Assembly: GCA_020080175.1 (NCBI GenBank)
Contig: JAGHQL010000140.1
Coordinates: 1 to 64,000, forward strand
Reading direction: 5' to 3'
Length of the DNA stretch: 64,000 nt
Source: Glutinoglossum americanum
Taxonomy: Eukaryota; Ascomycota; Geoglossomycetes; Geoglossales; Geoglossaceae
The first letter of the stretch is position 1, and every line of letters begins with the position of its first letter. The notes beneath the pieces were generated by a model, which was not told the origin of the DNA, did no database searches, and saw only the letters and a program-made list of their open reading frames with translations. Made by a program: the position numbers and the translations under genes. Shown in pieces: positions 31,935 to 41,843 of this stretch.

Positions 31935-32366
31935 ATGGCCTACGATGTCGCAAAGCTATTGAAGATGACCCAGACCGAGCTCGACGATCTCTTCACGAGC
32001 GCCGAAGCCGGGCCTATTCCGAACGGCGAGGCAGAGGGGACGGCGATCTTCGCGCCGGGCACCCACTTCACGCCCGATATCGCCCGATTCGTTAGCATCT
32101 TCGCCTGGCAGGGCAAGGTCTTCGATGCACAGAAGATGATCCTCACGAACAAGATCACAGTTTTCGGTCTCAATGCCATCCTCGCCCGTATCATTCGTGA
32201 GCCGAGCTGGATCGACGGCAAGGAATGCATCGTCCTCGACTACTCACAGACCTCAGTCGTTGCGCACTGGGTACGCGACGAGATCCGCCTCATCGCTCCC
32301 GGCCTGTATCTCGGGAAAGTGATCTGGAAAAAAGCCCGTCTCATTCATTTCGCGCTGCAGTTCTAA
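31935..32366 (+). CDS. Small intronless protein of bacterial type, function unknown
   Basis: Single exon, 143 aa, start MAYDVAKLLKMTQTELDDLF. Conserved stretches: SAEAGPIPNGEAEGTAIFAP, FAWQGKVFD, REPSWIDGKECIVLDYSQTS, WVRDEIRLIAPGLYLGKV and the end LIHFALQF. I recognise this layout (GPIP.G...GT, F.W.GK.F, DG.ECI.LDYS, RDEIR...GLYLG, FAL.F) from uncharacterised bacterial proteins. The gene has no intron, an ordered GC-rich third-position pattern and AT-richer flanks. It is probably cytosolic, as there is no signal peptide or membrane segment. It could be a horizontally acquired gene, or an old fungal gene with bacterial homologues; the sequence alone cannot decide. No enzyme activity is claimed. 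The open frame is complete. Confidence 0.8.
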   Translation: MAYDVAKLLKMTQTELDDLFTSAEAGPIPNGEAEGTAIFAPGTHFTPDIARFVSIFAWQGKVFDAQKMILTNKITVFGLNAILARIIREPSWIDGKECIVLDYSQTSVVAHWVRDEIRLIAPGLYLGKVIWKKARLIHFALQF

Positions 32367-34663
32367 GCCAACCTACGGCCGGGTGGGGCAGGGGCGGGCC
32401 GTGACCGCGACAAGACGATGAGATGGACGACAGTAACGGGATGTGTTGATCCATTTGCCGTTTTTGCTTCCTTTTCAATGCTTCTGCGTTCCTTAAATTT
32501 AGTCACTTGTACGATCCAATACATCCCTGAGAACCAATAACTACGATCAAACCCTTGGCCGAATGCATCTCGACTCTGCATGTCGCCTATTTCAAACCCT
32601 GAGTTATCTAAAGGGATGACCAGAACTGGGAAACACCGCTCAGATCCAAAAGCGTTGCGTAGCTAAACGATGCCTTCGGGAGTTGGGAACCTGACAGTTA
32701 AAGTGGCCATGCAGCGGCATGATTATACGCCATGATTGTTAAAGGGTACGAGGGGCTAACGATTGCTCTTTCCAGCATGGGCATCGGCCTGGTTATAAAT
32801 TGACGCGTTGTACGTACAAGAGGGATCCTCACATCAGCAGTCCTCCCGCAAAGGATGCTCAATTTCAATAATAGTGACACACTCAACACGAAGCGGTGGG
32901 TACAAACTGTTCGAGAATCTTAGTGAATCAATTGCAAGTGACTCCAGCCAGACCTGGCTAAAGTAATATTCCGTAGAGTGATATCTTGGCTGTGGCGGTA
33001 ACCTATGTGTGGTGTCTTGATCTCTAGCTCAGCGTGAAATAGCGATATCCTCCCTATCGAGATATACCGTTAGCAAGAAAAAGCCGTTATGGTGCAAACC
33101 GCTATAGTATGACACCATGACTACAGCCTAAATGGTTGGCTGGAAGGAAGGAGAAACTGCTGAAGAGCTCAGGCTGGAGGCATTGACCTGAATACTAGGA
33201 ACCAGAGCATCCTGAAGTTGCCACATAATCTGGAGGGGGGCGAACCCCAGAAGGGGAGCTCTACCCACCATATAGCCTGAGGGCCAGGCCTGAAAGGGGG
33301 GACCTGGGAGTGCTGATAGGCCGAAGAGCTGGGCAGAGCCATAACGGGAGGATGGCCTAAGAGGCCATAGCTATACTGCCGAACCTAGCGTATATACCAC
33401 GACCTCATTAGCCCATATATAGATGACTGGAAGCTATCTAGCGCTTCCTGCTAGTGGAGATATTCTGGCGGGTACAACGACTCTTCATCTGATTTTACTC
33501 CAAAGGACCACTCGTTCGCCCTAAGGTGGAGTTACTGTTGAGAGCTTATTTTCAAATGAAAGCAGACATCAATCCCGAGTAGCATCAATCGGATTGATTG
33601 ATTATCGCGAACCCCGCAAAAAATAATGCGCATGCAAACTAGCTGTGAATTATCTGCAATGAGCTTTAAAAGTACAGCATATGCTGAGAGAAGCCGCGCC
33701 AATTCCTTTTTACTATTGCCATGGTCCAGGTGTGCAAAGGGTTTAGTTACGTCCCTAAATTTCAATCACTCAAGGACAAACTTGGGGGATAGTCAACGGC
33801 CTATTTTACTCTTCCCACCCGAAAATATTTAGCAGCAAAAGTAGGGAGGTTGTCAACCAACTCGCAGTCCGTTAGGAAAGCGCCAATCTATGGGCGCCTC
33901 CCCGGAACTATCTCAGCCTCGAACCCATCCACCATTGTCTCTAGGCTCCAAGCTCTCTACGGGCGCGCTCCTGAAGATTTCAGCTTCGAACCTACCTACC
34001 ATTAGCTAATACACAAACCCGTATAACTGAAGAAATGCTAGCACCCAAATGACCATGTAGGGGCTAATTTACCCTGCTCAAGGCAACCGAAACATCATCC
34101 TCTGACTCATCGTCAGTGACAAAGTTTCTGAGCCGCGCATAGTTCCTATTGTAGAAGTGGGCACCTAGCCTCGGTGTTAACCCATATAGCAATGATACGG
34201 CTTGTGCAAATACCAGCACTATATCTTCTTGTTCGCCTGTTCGTTTGTTCGCTAGTCTTTACACAGCACGGTGCAAGTTGAGTTTCACCATATCTGTTCG
34301 CACCCATAATCAAGGTGTACCAACTGCCAAGGTTTCGGCTCTAAGGTGGGCGTTTAACTCCGGCCGCAGCTGAAAGTGAGGTGGGCATTGTGTGGCTATA
34401 AGTTCGTCTAGTGGGTGCGGTAGGTAAACTACCCCTGCCAAGAGAATGACTAATAACTAGCTAATAAGCCACCACTTCCACGGTATAGAAATCCTCTTCA
34501 CAGTATCGGCACGCAAACTCACTTTGTAGTGTCTACAGTATATCTTCCTCGACGAGATACCCAAACTTCACTGAGATTCGCTTTGTGCAACCATCGCTTC
34601 TAAACATTTGTATCGATCGGGTTTCTCCCGGCCTTGCAGGTGGATACAATCATCAGCATCAAG
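32367..34663. other. Gene-poor interval
   Basis: No supported gene. A GC-richer patch at 33130-33400 (GGGGGGCGAACCCC, GGCCTAAGAGGCC) has no long frame. Imperfect GTTCG(C/T)(C/T)T repeats lie at 34230-34255. The last 150 bp are the promoter of the DUF4419 gene. Confidence 0.45.
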
Positions 34664-35956
34664 ATGCCTGTTACTATCAAGCCCTCACCTCAGCTCGTGG
34701 GCCAGAATGGTGACCCCGCTATCCACTCAGCAGAGGAATTGCTAGAGAAGACATCCCGGGCTTGGACAGTTGCATTTGCCCGGTTCGGTGTGCATACGAA
34801 CAAGAAAATTGGGCCTGAAATCCGACCAATCCTCCAGTCCTCGTTTGGCGACCTAGGTCGCGATTCCTCAGTCATCCCATACGGCAATGGCTTCGTTAAC
34901 GGCATTATCCGGGCGTTCGAACAGGATTTGCATCTCGTCTTACGACCAGACGACATCTGGCTATCGATTATTACCCAATTTAGTACGTTCGTCAACGCAA
35001 ATACCGAGCTCCTCAGGGGGTATTTCGTCACCCATGAAGGCAAGAAGGATCTCGTGATCGACATTAGCCCATTACCAGTCAGGGACGTTGATGCGGGCAA
35101 GCTTGCACAAGAGATGACCCGCTTGATTCACAAGGACGTAGTGGACCAGGAGCTCAGGGACTGGATTATACCCAACTTTAGCACCACGGATGACAGTGAC
35201 AAATCTGTTGCTTCAATGGTTATGATGGCCACACTGCAGAACTACTACGAATACACCCTACGTGGTGGATGCGGATTCCCTTCGGTGACCCTTCTCGGCG
35301 AAAAATCGGATTGGGAAGAGATCCTGCGCAGAGTTCAAAGGCTTCCCAAGTATGGCGATCAGACCACAGAATGGAACCAGCTTCTCGTCCCCATCATCAA
35401 GTGTACGATTGCAACTTTTGACCAACCAGAATCACGCCAAATTAAGGATTTCTGGTTGCGAGCGTGTCATTCTACTGGCCGGGACGGTTCGGGAGGCGTA
35501 CGGTCTTTGTCCGGTTGGCTCACAGCGTTCTGCTTCTGGGGCGAGGACGGCAAACGCATTCGAAGTTTCACAGACGAGGAGCTGGAGGATCATTGGAGCG
35601 GGGCCTCGCTTGCCCAGCGCAAAAAACTGGTATTGGACGGTGTCACATACCCGATTATAAGCCCAAAGAGCATCCCAAAGGGTGTTGTGTCCGTGCCCGT
35701 TACCGTTCAAGATCTAGAAAGCGGCCTCGAGCATAAGACTACTATGGTTGCAGGTTCTGTGGGGATGACGGCGGTCGCAGACAGCCCTGGTAAAATCCAA
35801 ACAAAAGTACAGCCTAGGTCCGGTTGGTGGGTTTTAGAAGATTCAGTTAAGCCAATCCTTGGGTTTGAGCGGCAGCAAGCTGGGAATCAACCAGCCGCAA
35901 CCGCAGTGCCATCAGGAACAGATTTTGACGACTGCGCTCTTACTGCATTGAGCTAG
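34664..35956 (+). CDS. DUF4419 protein
   Basis: Single exon, 430 aa. The ATG at 34664 (MPVTIKPSPQL) is preferred over one 30 bases upstream because family members begin here. Conserved blocks of DUF4419 are present: YGNGFVNGIIRAFEQDLHLV, LRPDDIWLSIITQFSTFVN, NTELLRGYFVTHEGKK, MATLQNYYEYTL, GCGFPSVTLLGEKSDW and SGWLTAFCFWGEDG. The C-terminal 60 aa are less conserved. Function is unknown; no signal peptide, probably cytosolic. Members are common in fungi and often multicopy. The frame is complete and undamaged, unlike several neighbours. Confidence 0.88.
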   Translation: MPVTIKPSPQLVGQNGDPAIHSAEELLEKTSRAWTVAFARFGVHTNKKIGPEIRPILQSSFGDLGRDSSVIPYGNGFVNGIIRAFEQDLHLVLRPDDIWLSIITQFSTFVNANTELLRGYFVTHEGKKDLVIDISPLPVRDVDAGKLAQEMTRLIHKDVVDQELRDWIIPNFSTTDDSDKSVASMVMMATLQNYYEYTLRGGCGFPSVTLLGEKSDWEEILRRVQRLPKYGDQTTEWNQLLVPIIKCTIATFDQPESRQIKDFWLRACHSTGRDGSGGVRSLSGWLTAFCFWGEDGKRIRSFTDEELEDHWSGASLAQRKKLVLDGVTYPIISPKSIPKGVVSVPVTVQDLESGLEHKTTMVAGSVGMTAVADSPGKIQTKVQPRSGWWVLEDSVKPILGFERQQAGNQPAATAVPSGTDFDDCALTALS

Positions 35957-38094
35957 CTAGAGAAGATTCAATTGCATTCGTTTGAAATTTGCTCTCCTTT
36001 CTCTCACTTTTGCGAAGGAGGCGATTGCTAGGGTTCAGACAGTTCGTTCATTAAGCCGTACATTTGATACTTAAATAGGTAGCTGGAATCCAGGGGCCTG
36101 CACATCAGCCGAGACGGTAGTGGTTAATGAAGAAACAAAATATAAATTTTGACTTGATTGGTAGATTTGTCGCAGAAGTACTTTACCTACACAATCTAGT
36201 GTGAAGGAATTTCGCCCCGGGCCGTGATGGAGCGCTGCGAACATACGTCTTAAGCAGAGAAGAGACAGGCCTAGCAGTTGCCGAAAAAAACAACCAGGAA
36301 TGCGACGTACCTATTGGGGCACCCCTCGACTCTGCTAGGTCAACAGCTCTAAGCTTTTCTTCTGGTCCTATCAACTCACCTTGAAGGTAGAGCAGGTAGC
36401 GTGTGGTAAGGGAGTTAAACCTCCCGAAAATAAAGAAATCTTTATCGCTACCAATGAAATTGGCCAATGCTGGCTAACCGCGAGGGTGGTATGTTGCTGA
36501 TCACTACGGGAAGGATTTGTCCCACTCTCAATGTCTGACATTTCGTATCCAAAGCTGGGAACTTGCTGAGCCGTCTCCTGACACTATGAATGATATATTA
36601 GGGTTCCCGTTGTGTGTAGACTACATCCTTGGTTATGGTACTAAGATAGGGGATGCTGTCAAGACTTCTTCGCATATCTGCTGATCACGAAACCTTTTCA
36701 CCCTACCAGCGCCTGCCAATAGCGGAAACCGTTAGAGGCTCAACGCTTGTTAGACTTTTTGCATCAAGATCCAAGATTTGGCTGGCTTTAGCCTATCAGC
36801 AAATTTCCCGGGATACGGGGAGGAGGTACACTTTAGCTCCATTGATTGCGGTCTTGCAGCCTCGCTTCAGACTCATATGGAGCACGCCGTCGGGGATTAG
36901 ACATCCCGTCAAGAGTAGCCTTTCTCTAGCTTGAATTTCCGGTGGCTTCAAACCCCTGGTCAAGATACAGTCGTATGCCGATTGGGTATGCTCTGCTAGC
37001 TCAGATTGAAGGAGATGTATTTTGTTTGCTCCGTACCGCAGGCAAAAAATGATCTTTAATCCCGCAACTTGGAAGCTTTAGGGCAGCAACTGGCGGCCTC
37101 AGCCTCACTACCATAGTTTGCTTAGCAAAGCCAACCAATTGGTGGTAAAGCCGCCCCCGCCTTCGCCTCATAATTGCAGCAATAAAAGCGGAGGGGCTTC
37201 AAACAAGCATCGCCTCACCCCGGATCCAGGTAGACCGAGGAACGTCGTGAGCTTGTCACCTCGCTCTGCTAGAGGGGATTTTCAATTTATTGAGCGGACA
37301 AAGTTTCAGCTTCACCATGCTTCTCGTGCACGGACCGCTGTTTTCCGGATTAAGTGTCGAGTGTTTGCTTATCAAGTATGTAAACGCATGATTTCCAAGC
37401 TTTTGAAATATAACAGAGATAAGTACGAGGCTACTGGCGTCGGGATTTTACGACTGCTGCAACGAATTAGGTGGTGAGCCTGAAAGGTTCGTCTAATTCT
37501 GGGCATCCCCGTCAGAAACGGACGACACACGAGTTGTAGCGCTTGCCTTTTATCTTACCATCCTGCTGTTTTAAAACCGCTATTTAATTTCATAGCTCGA
37601 TAAATCTGATAGCTTATCGACAAAGTATAGGCTATCGGTGTTCCCAATACAAGCTACTAGGTAGTGCCTTGTACCCGTCACAAGGCTGGATGCGAAGGAC
37701 GAATCCCTACGGCCTTTTATCTGTCGTCGCACTTCGCGGCCGTCAAGGTTGATTAATCTTGAATATTCCTATGCTTATTCGGTATTCCTTATAGTTTTAC
37801 TTCAATCATATTTAAACCTACTTGGCGTTTCACCTTCCTCGCCAGTCGAAAGAGGGAATATATTGATATCGCAAGAACATCGTTAGTAAGTTCACTTCCC
37901 TATGAACCCGGAGCTTCTGAACTGCCAAAAGCACCGAGAGCTTGTCTCCCAAACAAGCTTGGTAAGGCATATCTAAAACATAGATCATATCGTCTAAGAT
38001 CTCTTGTTCGGGACCTTGGAACTATCATATATATGTTTCGAGAAGCAAACACTAACTCTATGCTTGTGGCACAGTAATAAACACGACCGCCACA
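35957..38094. other. Intergenic, no supported gene
   Basis: Open frames at 36183-36467 (minus), 36653-36934 and 37118-37477 show no family signature or flanking exons and many in-frame stops surround them. May contain RIP-decayed sequence. Confidence 0.45.
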
Positions 38095-40224
38095 ATGGCC
38101 GTTACGTTTCTGGCTGGATCGGCGACTCTAGCGAATTGGGGATTCTCAGTCGGGGATGTCGCAGCGATTGCTGGTGCTGGTCGAGCGGTGTCAAACTGGC
38201 TCATGGCTCCGAGAAAAGATCGTGCACTTCTCGAGTTCCTATCGGTACGACAGGAGGATATAATTGAAAGGAGGGGATTAGTAGATGTTATGGCTCTACA
38301 TAAGCGGTGGGATCAAAAACTTGTGTTACTTAAGAACGGCAAGCGTTGTCATATCACCCTTCCCTCCAAAGGGCCGGTGGTAGAAAATATGGATGGGTTT
38401 ACGTGGTTTATGAGCTTGGTATTAGCTACATTGGATGCTTCTATCAGCTCGCAGGTGCTACGCAGTCTTGTCTCTCGGTTCCTAATGGCGGTCCTCAGCG
38501 ACAAGATATCCGCTGGCTCAGATTATCTTCTGCACGAATTACCTCAACACATCTGCGGATGGCGATCGGCAGCTTGTGTTCGAGGTATTTCCAATGCTGC
38601 GCGTATCTCATGGCGTAACCTTGCGGTACAAGGCAAGCACCAAGCTGGCGACATTCCAGAGAGCGATTCTGGTGAGGTCGTCCGACTATTAGTCTGGATA
38701 GTTGCAGGAGATACTCCATCGTTTACCACATCATCAACAGATGTCCTTAGCCTGGCTATCGTGCTTGCAGAGATAGGACTAGAAATGCTTACCGCTGGAG
38801 ACGACCGCGAATATGACGAGGGACGTCTGGTCGTATACTTGTCCACGTCCAGTATCCCTCAGGGACCACTTCGCCTCCACAACGACCTTAACAGGCGACG
38901 TGGCATGCGAGTACCAGTTAATCAACTTGAAGAGTGTGTCTCCTTATGGCCCGGTGATGCCGACATGAGGAATAAACAGCGACTCTTCTTCACGAACGGA
39001 GTGAATGCAGCAGCTGGTGTCAAATTAGCTGTCGCTGGGCAATCCCAAACGCACTATTCCCTGGATGAGGAGTCTTTAGACGTCTACTATCTTGTACAAG
39101 CAGACAAGAGCACCGATAGGATCGAACCCGCCATTCTACACATTCTAGAAATGTTCCTTCTTGCCTCAACATCACGTGCCGCAAAGCTACTATTCGAGCT
39201 TGGGATACAATGGCCATCCAAAGCGCGCACTGATCTCGGTTGGTGGTTGGGAGAGCTTCAAATGAACAGTGAGCGCGAAGATGAGATCGGCCACTTTGAT
39301 CGGGCAACAAGAAAGTGCATGGCGGAACTTCAAGCGTTCCTTCTGGGATACTATTATGCGATCTTGATGCCGCTCATTGATACGTCTGAGCTTTCTCTAA
39401 AAGAAGCATATGGGTCCTGGGGATGGAACGATATCCAAGTATTCAAGGCTATAAAGTGGATGAAGTTAGGGGAAGATAAGGACAATAATCGGTACCCGAG
39501 ATATCAAGTTATGAAATTGGCGGGGTATTTATTTGCCGGTGTAGACTACAAGGAGCAGCTCAAGCCAATGAAAGAGCGCTCGGTCGGTATACTAGGAAAA
39601 CTCATGCTAGTTACCGCAGGATTGATGGGAGGAGCGGATACCCCAGAAAAGGTGGGGAAGTTCTACCTTCTCGACGTCGATCCGAGCTGCATACCAAGCG
39701 ATCTACGGGGAATTGTTCTATGTGGATTGCAGAGGTCGTGCTCTACCGTCGAGCCCGCCTCACAAGCCAAACCTCTGCAAATCGTCAGCGCTACGACCCC
39801 TGACTTCACATCAACGGTCGAGCCCGACTGGGACTACGACGTTCAGAAAGTCCTCGTTGCCTATAGGAATCATGGTAGAATAGTCCATCGAATTAGTCCA
39901 GTTGATGGAGATATAGCTGTACTAAGGTCGTGGGTAGAGCCTGTTCACGTACAGGAATGCGTTCCATTCGTACTTGAATCGGCGATACCCGTCGCACTAG
40001 AAGAATTTTATGGGGACCAAGTAGTTGCTGAGAGAAAGCTGACGTCAGCAGAGATACCGGAGGCCCTTCGGACGGCAAAGTTTCCGCCCCTTGTAACTCT
40101 GACACGCTCTTTGCCCAAAGCGAGGGTCTGCATCCTGGCCATGTATGGCCCAGGTGTTAGCACCCTCTGCTCTGATAGTATTGCAGAGGCGGTGAAGCGA
40201 CGGGGAAGGGCCATTGTTGCTTAG
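38095..40224 (+). CDS. Large fungal protein of unknown function
   Basis: Single exon, 709 aa, start MAVTFLAGSATLANWGFSVG; an in-frame start is unambiguous since stops precede it. The N-terminus (GFSVGDVAAIAGAGRAVSNW) and internal blocks such as FTWFMSLVLATLDASISSQV, VPVNQLEECVSLWPGDADM, LFFTNGVNAAAGVKLAVAG and AELQAFLLGYYYAILMPLID recall a fungal-only family present in many Pezizomycotina, never characterised to my knowledge. The start resembles N-terminal segments of some fungal receptor-like proteins, but no NTPase, kinase or repeat domain is seen. There is no signal peptide; hydrophobic helices near 330-430 could be amphipathic. The open frame is uninterrupted over 2.1 kb, so the gene is presumably under selection. 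Confidence 0.78.
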   Translation: MAVTFLAGSATLANWGFSVGDVAAIAGAGRAVSNWLMAPRKDRALLEFLSVRQEDIIERRGLVDVMALHKRWDQKLVLLKNGKRCHITLPSKGPVVENMDGFTWFMSLVLATLDASISSQVLRSLVSRFLMAVLSDKISAGSDYLLHELPQHICGWRSAACVRGISNAARISWRNLAVQGKHQAGDIPESDSGEVVRLLVWIVAGDTPSFTTSSTDVLSLAIVLAEIGLEMLTAGDDREYDEGRLVVYLSTSSIPQGPLRLHNDLNRRRGMRVPVNQLEECVSLWPGDADMRNKQRLFFTNGVNAAAGVKLAVAGQSQTHYSLDEESLDVYYLVQADKSTDRIEPAILHILEMFLLASTSRAAKLLFELGIQWPSKARTDLGWWLGELQMNSEREDEIGHFDRATRKCMAELQAFLLGYYYAILMPLIDTSELSLKEAYGSWGWNDIQVFKAIKWMKLGEDKDNNRYPRYQVMKLAGYLFAGVDYKEQLKPMKERSVGILGKLMLVTAGLMGGADTPEKVGKFYLLDVDPSCIPSDLRGIVLCGLQRSCSTVEPASQAKPLQIVSATTPDFTSTVEPDWDYDVQKVLVAYRNHGRIVHRISPVDGDIAVLRSWVEPVHVQECVPFVLESAIPVALEEFYGDQVVAERKLTSAEIPEALRTAKFPPLVTLTRSLPKARVCILAMYGPGVSTLCSDSIAEAVKRRGRAIVA

Positions 40225-40639
40225 TCTCTGGCATAGTTATGTTTCTTCAGCGCTGTCGCTTACCAATAGCATTAATTGTAGTTCACAGGGTTATCGTTAG
40301 AGGAAAGGCGCGATTCTCGGCTTGGTTCACAGTAGCAAGCAAAGCAGATGAAACCGGGCCTTGTGTTGGAAAGGAGCAAATAGGCTGACCCTGGAAGCAA
40401 AGTAAAGATAGCGACATCGGTGGGAGAGGATATAAATTTTAGGCCTGTCCTAGCCGATAGTTGGACCCCGACTAGTATCGTGCTAGGCAAGCTCTAGTAC
40501 CCTCGATCAAGCTAGTATATTGGGATTATTACTCTGCAGCCAGAAATATTCTCTTGGCAAGATCGGCACTCCCTGAGCCTTCATAAGTGTATTCCGAAAG
40601 GGATGTCGATATTGCAGAATCATTCTGGCATCTAACTAG

Positions 40640-41115
40640 CTATCTAGCCAACTATTCTACTCTTTCCATTTGTTTACCCCTTTTCTGTAAGTCAGACTAT
40701 GTGTATATAGCTTGGGATTCGCCCTGGCCCAATTCTAGGCTTCGTCCACTTTTCGTATTCGTAACATTGATTGCCTGCCCAAAAACTTAGTACTAAGGAG
40801 GCAGAGGCTTAACCGGCTGGTGGAAAGATGCTGAATCGAAATGGGGGCAGGCCACGCTAATAAAGCTGCCAAACATGACTAATAGCTGGCTAGTATTTAT
40901 TAATGCTACATGCTACAATATGGGGTCACAGGTTTTAATACACTTGCTAAGAGACCACCCAAAATCCGCCTAGGCGTATTAAACTTATGATCCTAGTACA
41001 GTAGCACACAGTTTCCCGGCTACCTTATGGGTACTAATTCGATCCTGTGGTCAATCAGCATTTTCCTCTGGCCCGCCCAGTTCACACTCCTCCGATATGC
41101 ACATCTCTATTGAAT
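40640..41115. repeat. Dispersed repeat, copy 1 (interrupted)
   Basis: Aligns with 52100-52330: AAACTTAGTAC, then TTCGATCCTGTGGTCAATCA (TTCGATCCCATGGCTAATCG in the other copy), GCATTTTCCTC and CACTCCTCCG (CACTTCTCCG). This copy is richer in A/T at differing sites, as RIP would leave it. Family not identified. Confidence 0.7.
40794..40993. mobile_element. 200-bp insertion with 6-bp target duplication
   Basis: The dispersed repeat at 52100-52330 reads straight from TTAGTAC into GTAGTTGTCCAG, whereas here TAGTAC (40788-40793) is followed by 200 extra bases and a second TAGTAC (40994-40999) before AGTAGCACACAG. No terminal inverted repeats or coding capacity are visible, so it is a short non-autonomous element of unknown class. 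Confidence 0.55.
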
Positions 41116-41843
41116 ATGTATTACACAGCATAACTAGCTAAGGCTACATGATAGCTTGTCTAAGTTTCATCCAGAAGGAACAAAGTGTGGTAGAGTGTAA
41201 AGAAACTTAATAGAGTGCCTACCTAGTGCACACTTGAAGAAACAGACTTGTCAGCGGGTGGATATAAAGTTAGACCTTGTAGCCACTATGAATAAATCCG
41301 GTAATTAAGCGTGTTGCCGTTTAGAGAATCTTGACTAAACTTTAGTGGGGTAACTTGGAGCCTGAGCAAAGTATCGTGAGTTATATGAGCAAATAACATT
41401 ATATACGGAAGCGCATTACGACCCAGCTAACAGACCAAGCAGCTATTCATTCCTCATGAGGGAACATAGGTAGGATCGCCTTGCAAGTCGAAAATGTGGG
41501 CTAGCTCTTGTTGCAACAAGGATCAGCCGGCATCTCCATTATGTAAGTCCACATCGCTCCACTACTTGCGAACTATTAGGGCTAGTAGTCACTGCCCGCG
41601 AAGCTGCCACTGTACTGGACGTAAGTAATGGAGTAATGGTGTTAACTTGGTGTTGCAGAGTAATAGCTCTGGCCGACTGAAGGAGGTGCTTCTTTTCGTT
41701 AAGCGATGAGCAGAGAATAGCCTAAGGCCGGATTCGGCCTAGTCTGCGCAATTTCTGAGTCTCGGCATGACCCCGCATACAGCTGAAATTCTATTAGCAA
41801 GTCGCCATTCTCGCGATAGACAGCCCCCCGCTAGGCATTAGCG

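Larger units (their letters stand above)
40225..41843. other. Intergenic with repeat copy and a 200-bp insertion
   Basis: No supported gene. Contains a decayed dispersed repeat (about 40640-41115) interrupted by a 200-bp insertion; both have separate entries. The remainder is AT-rich with many TAGCTAG-type words. Confidence 0.5.
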
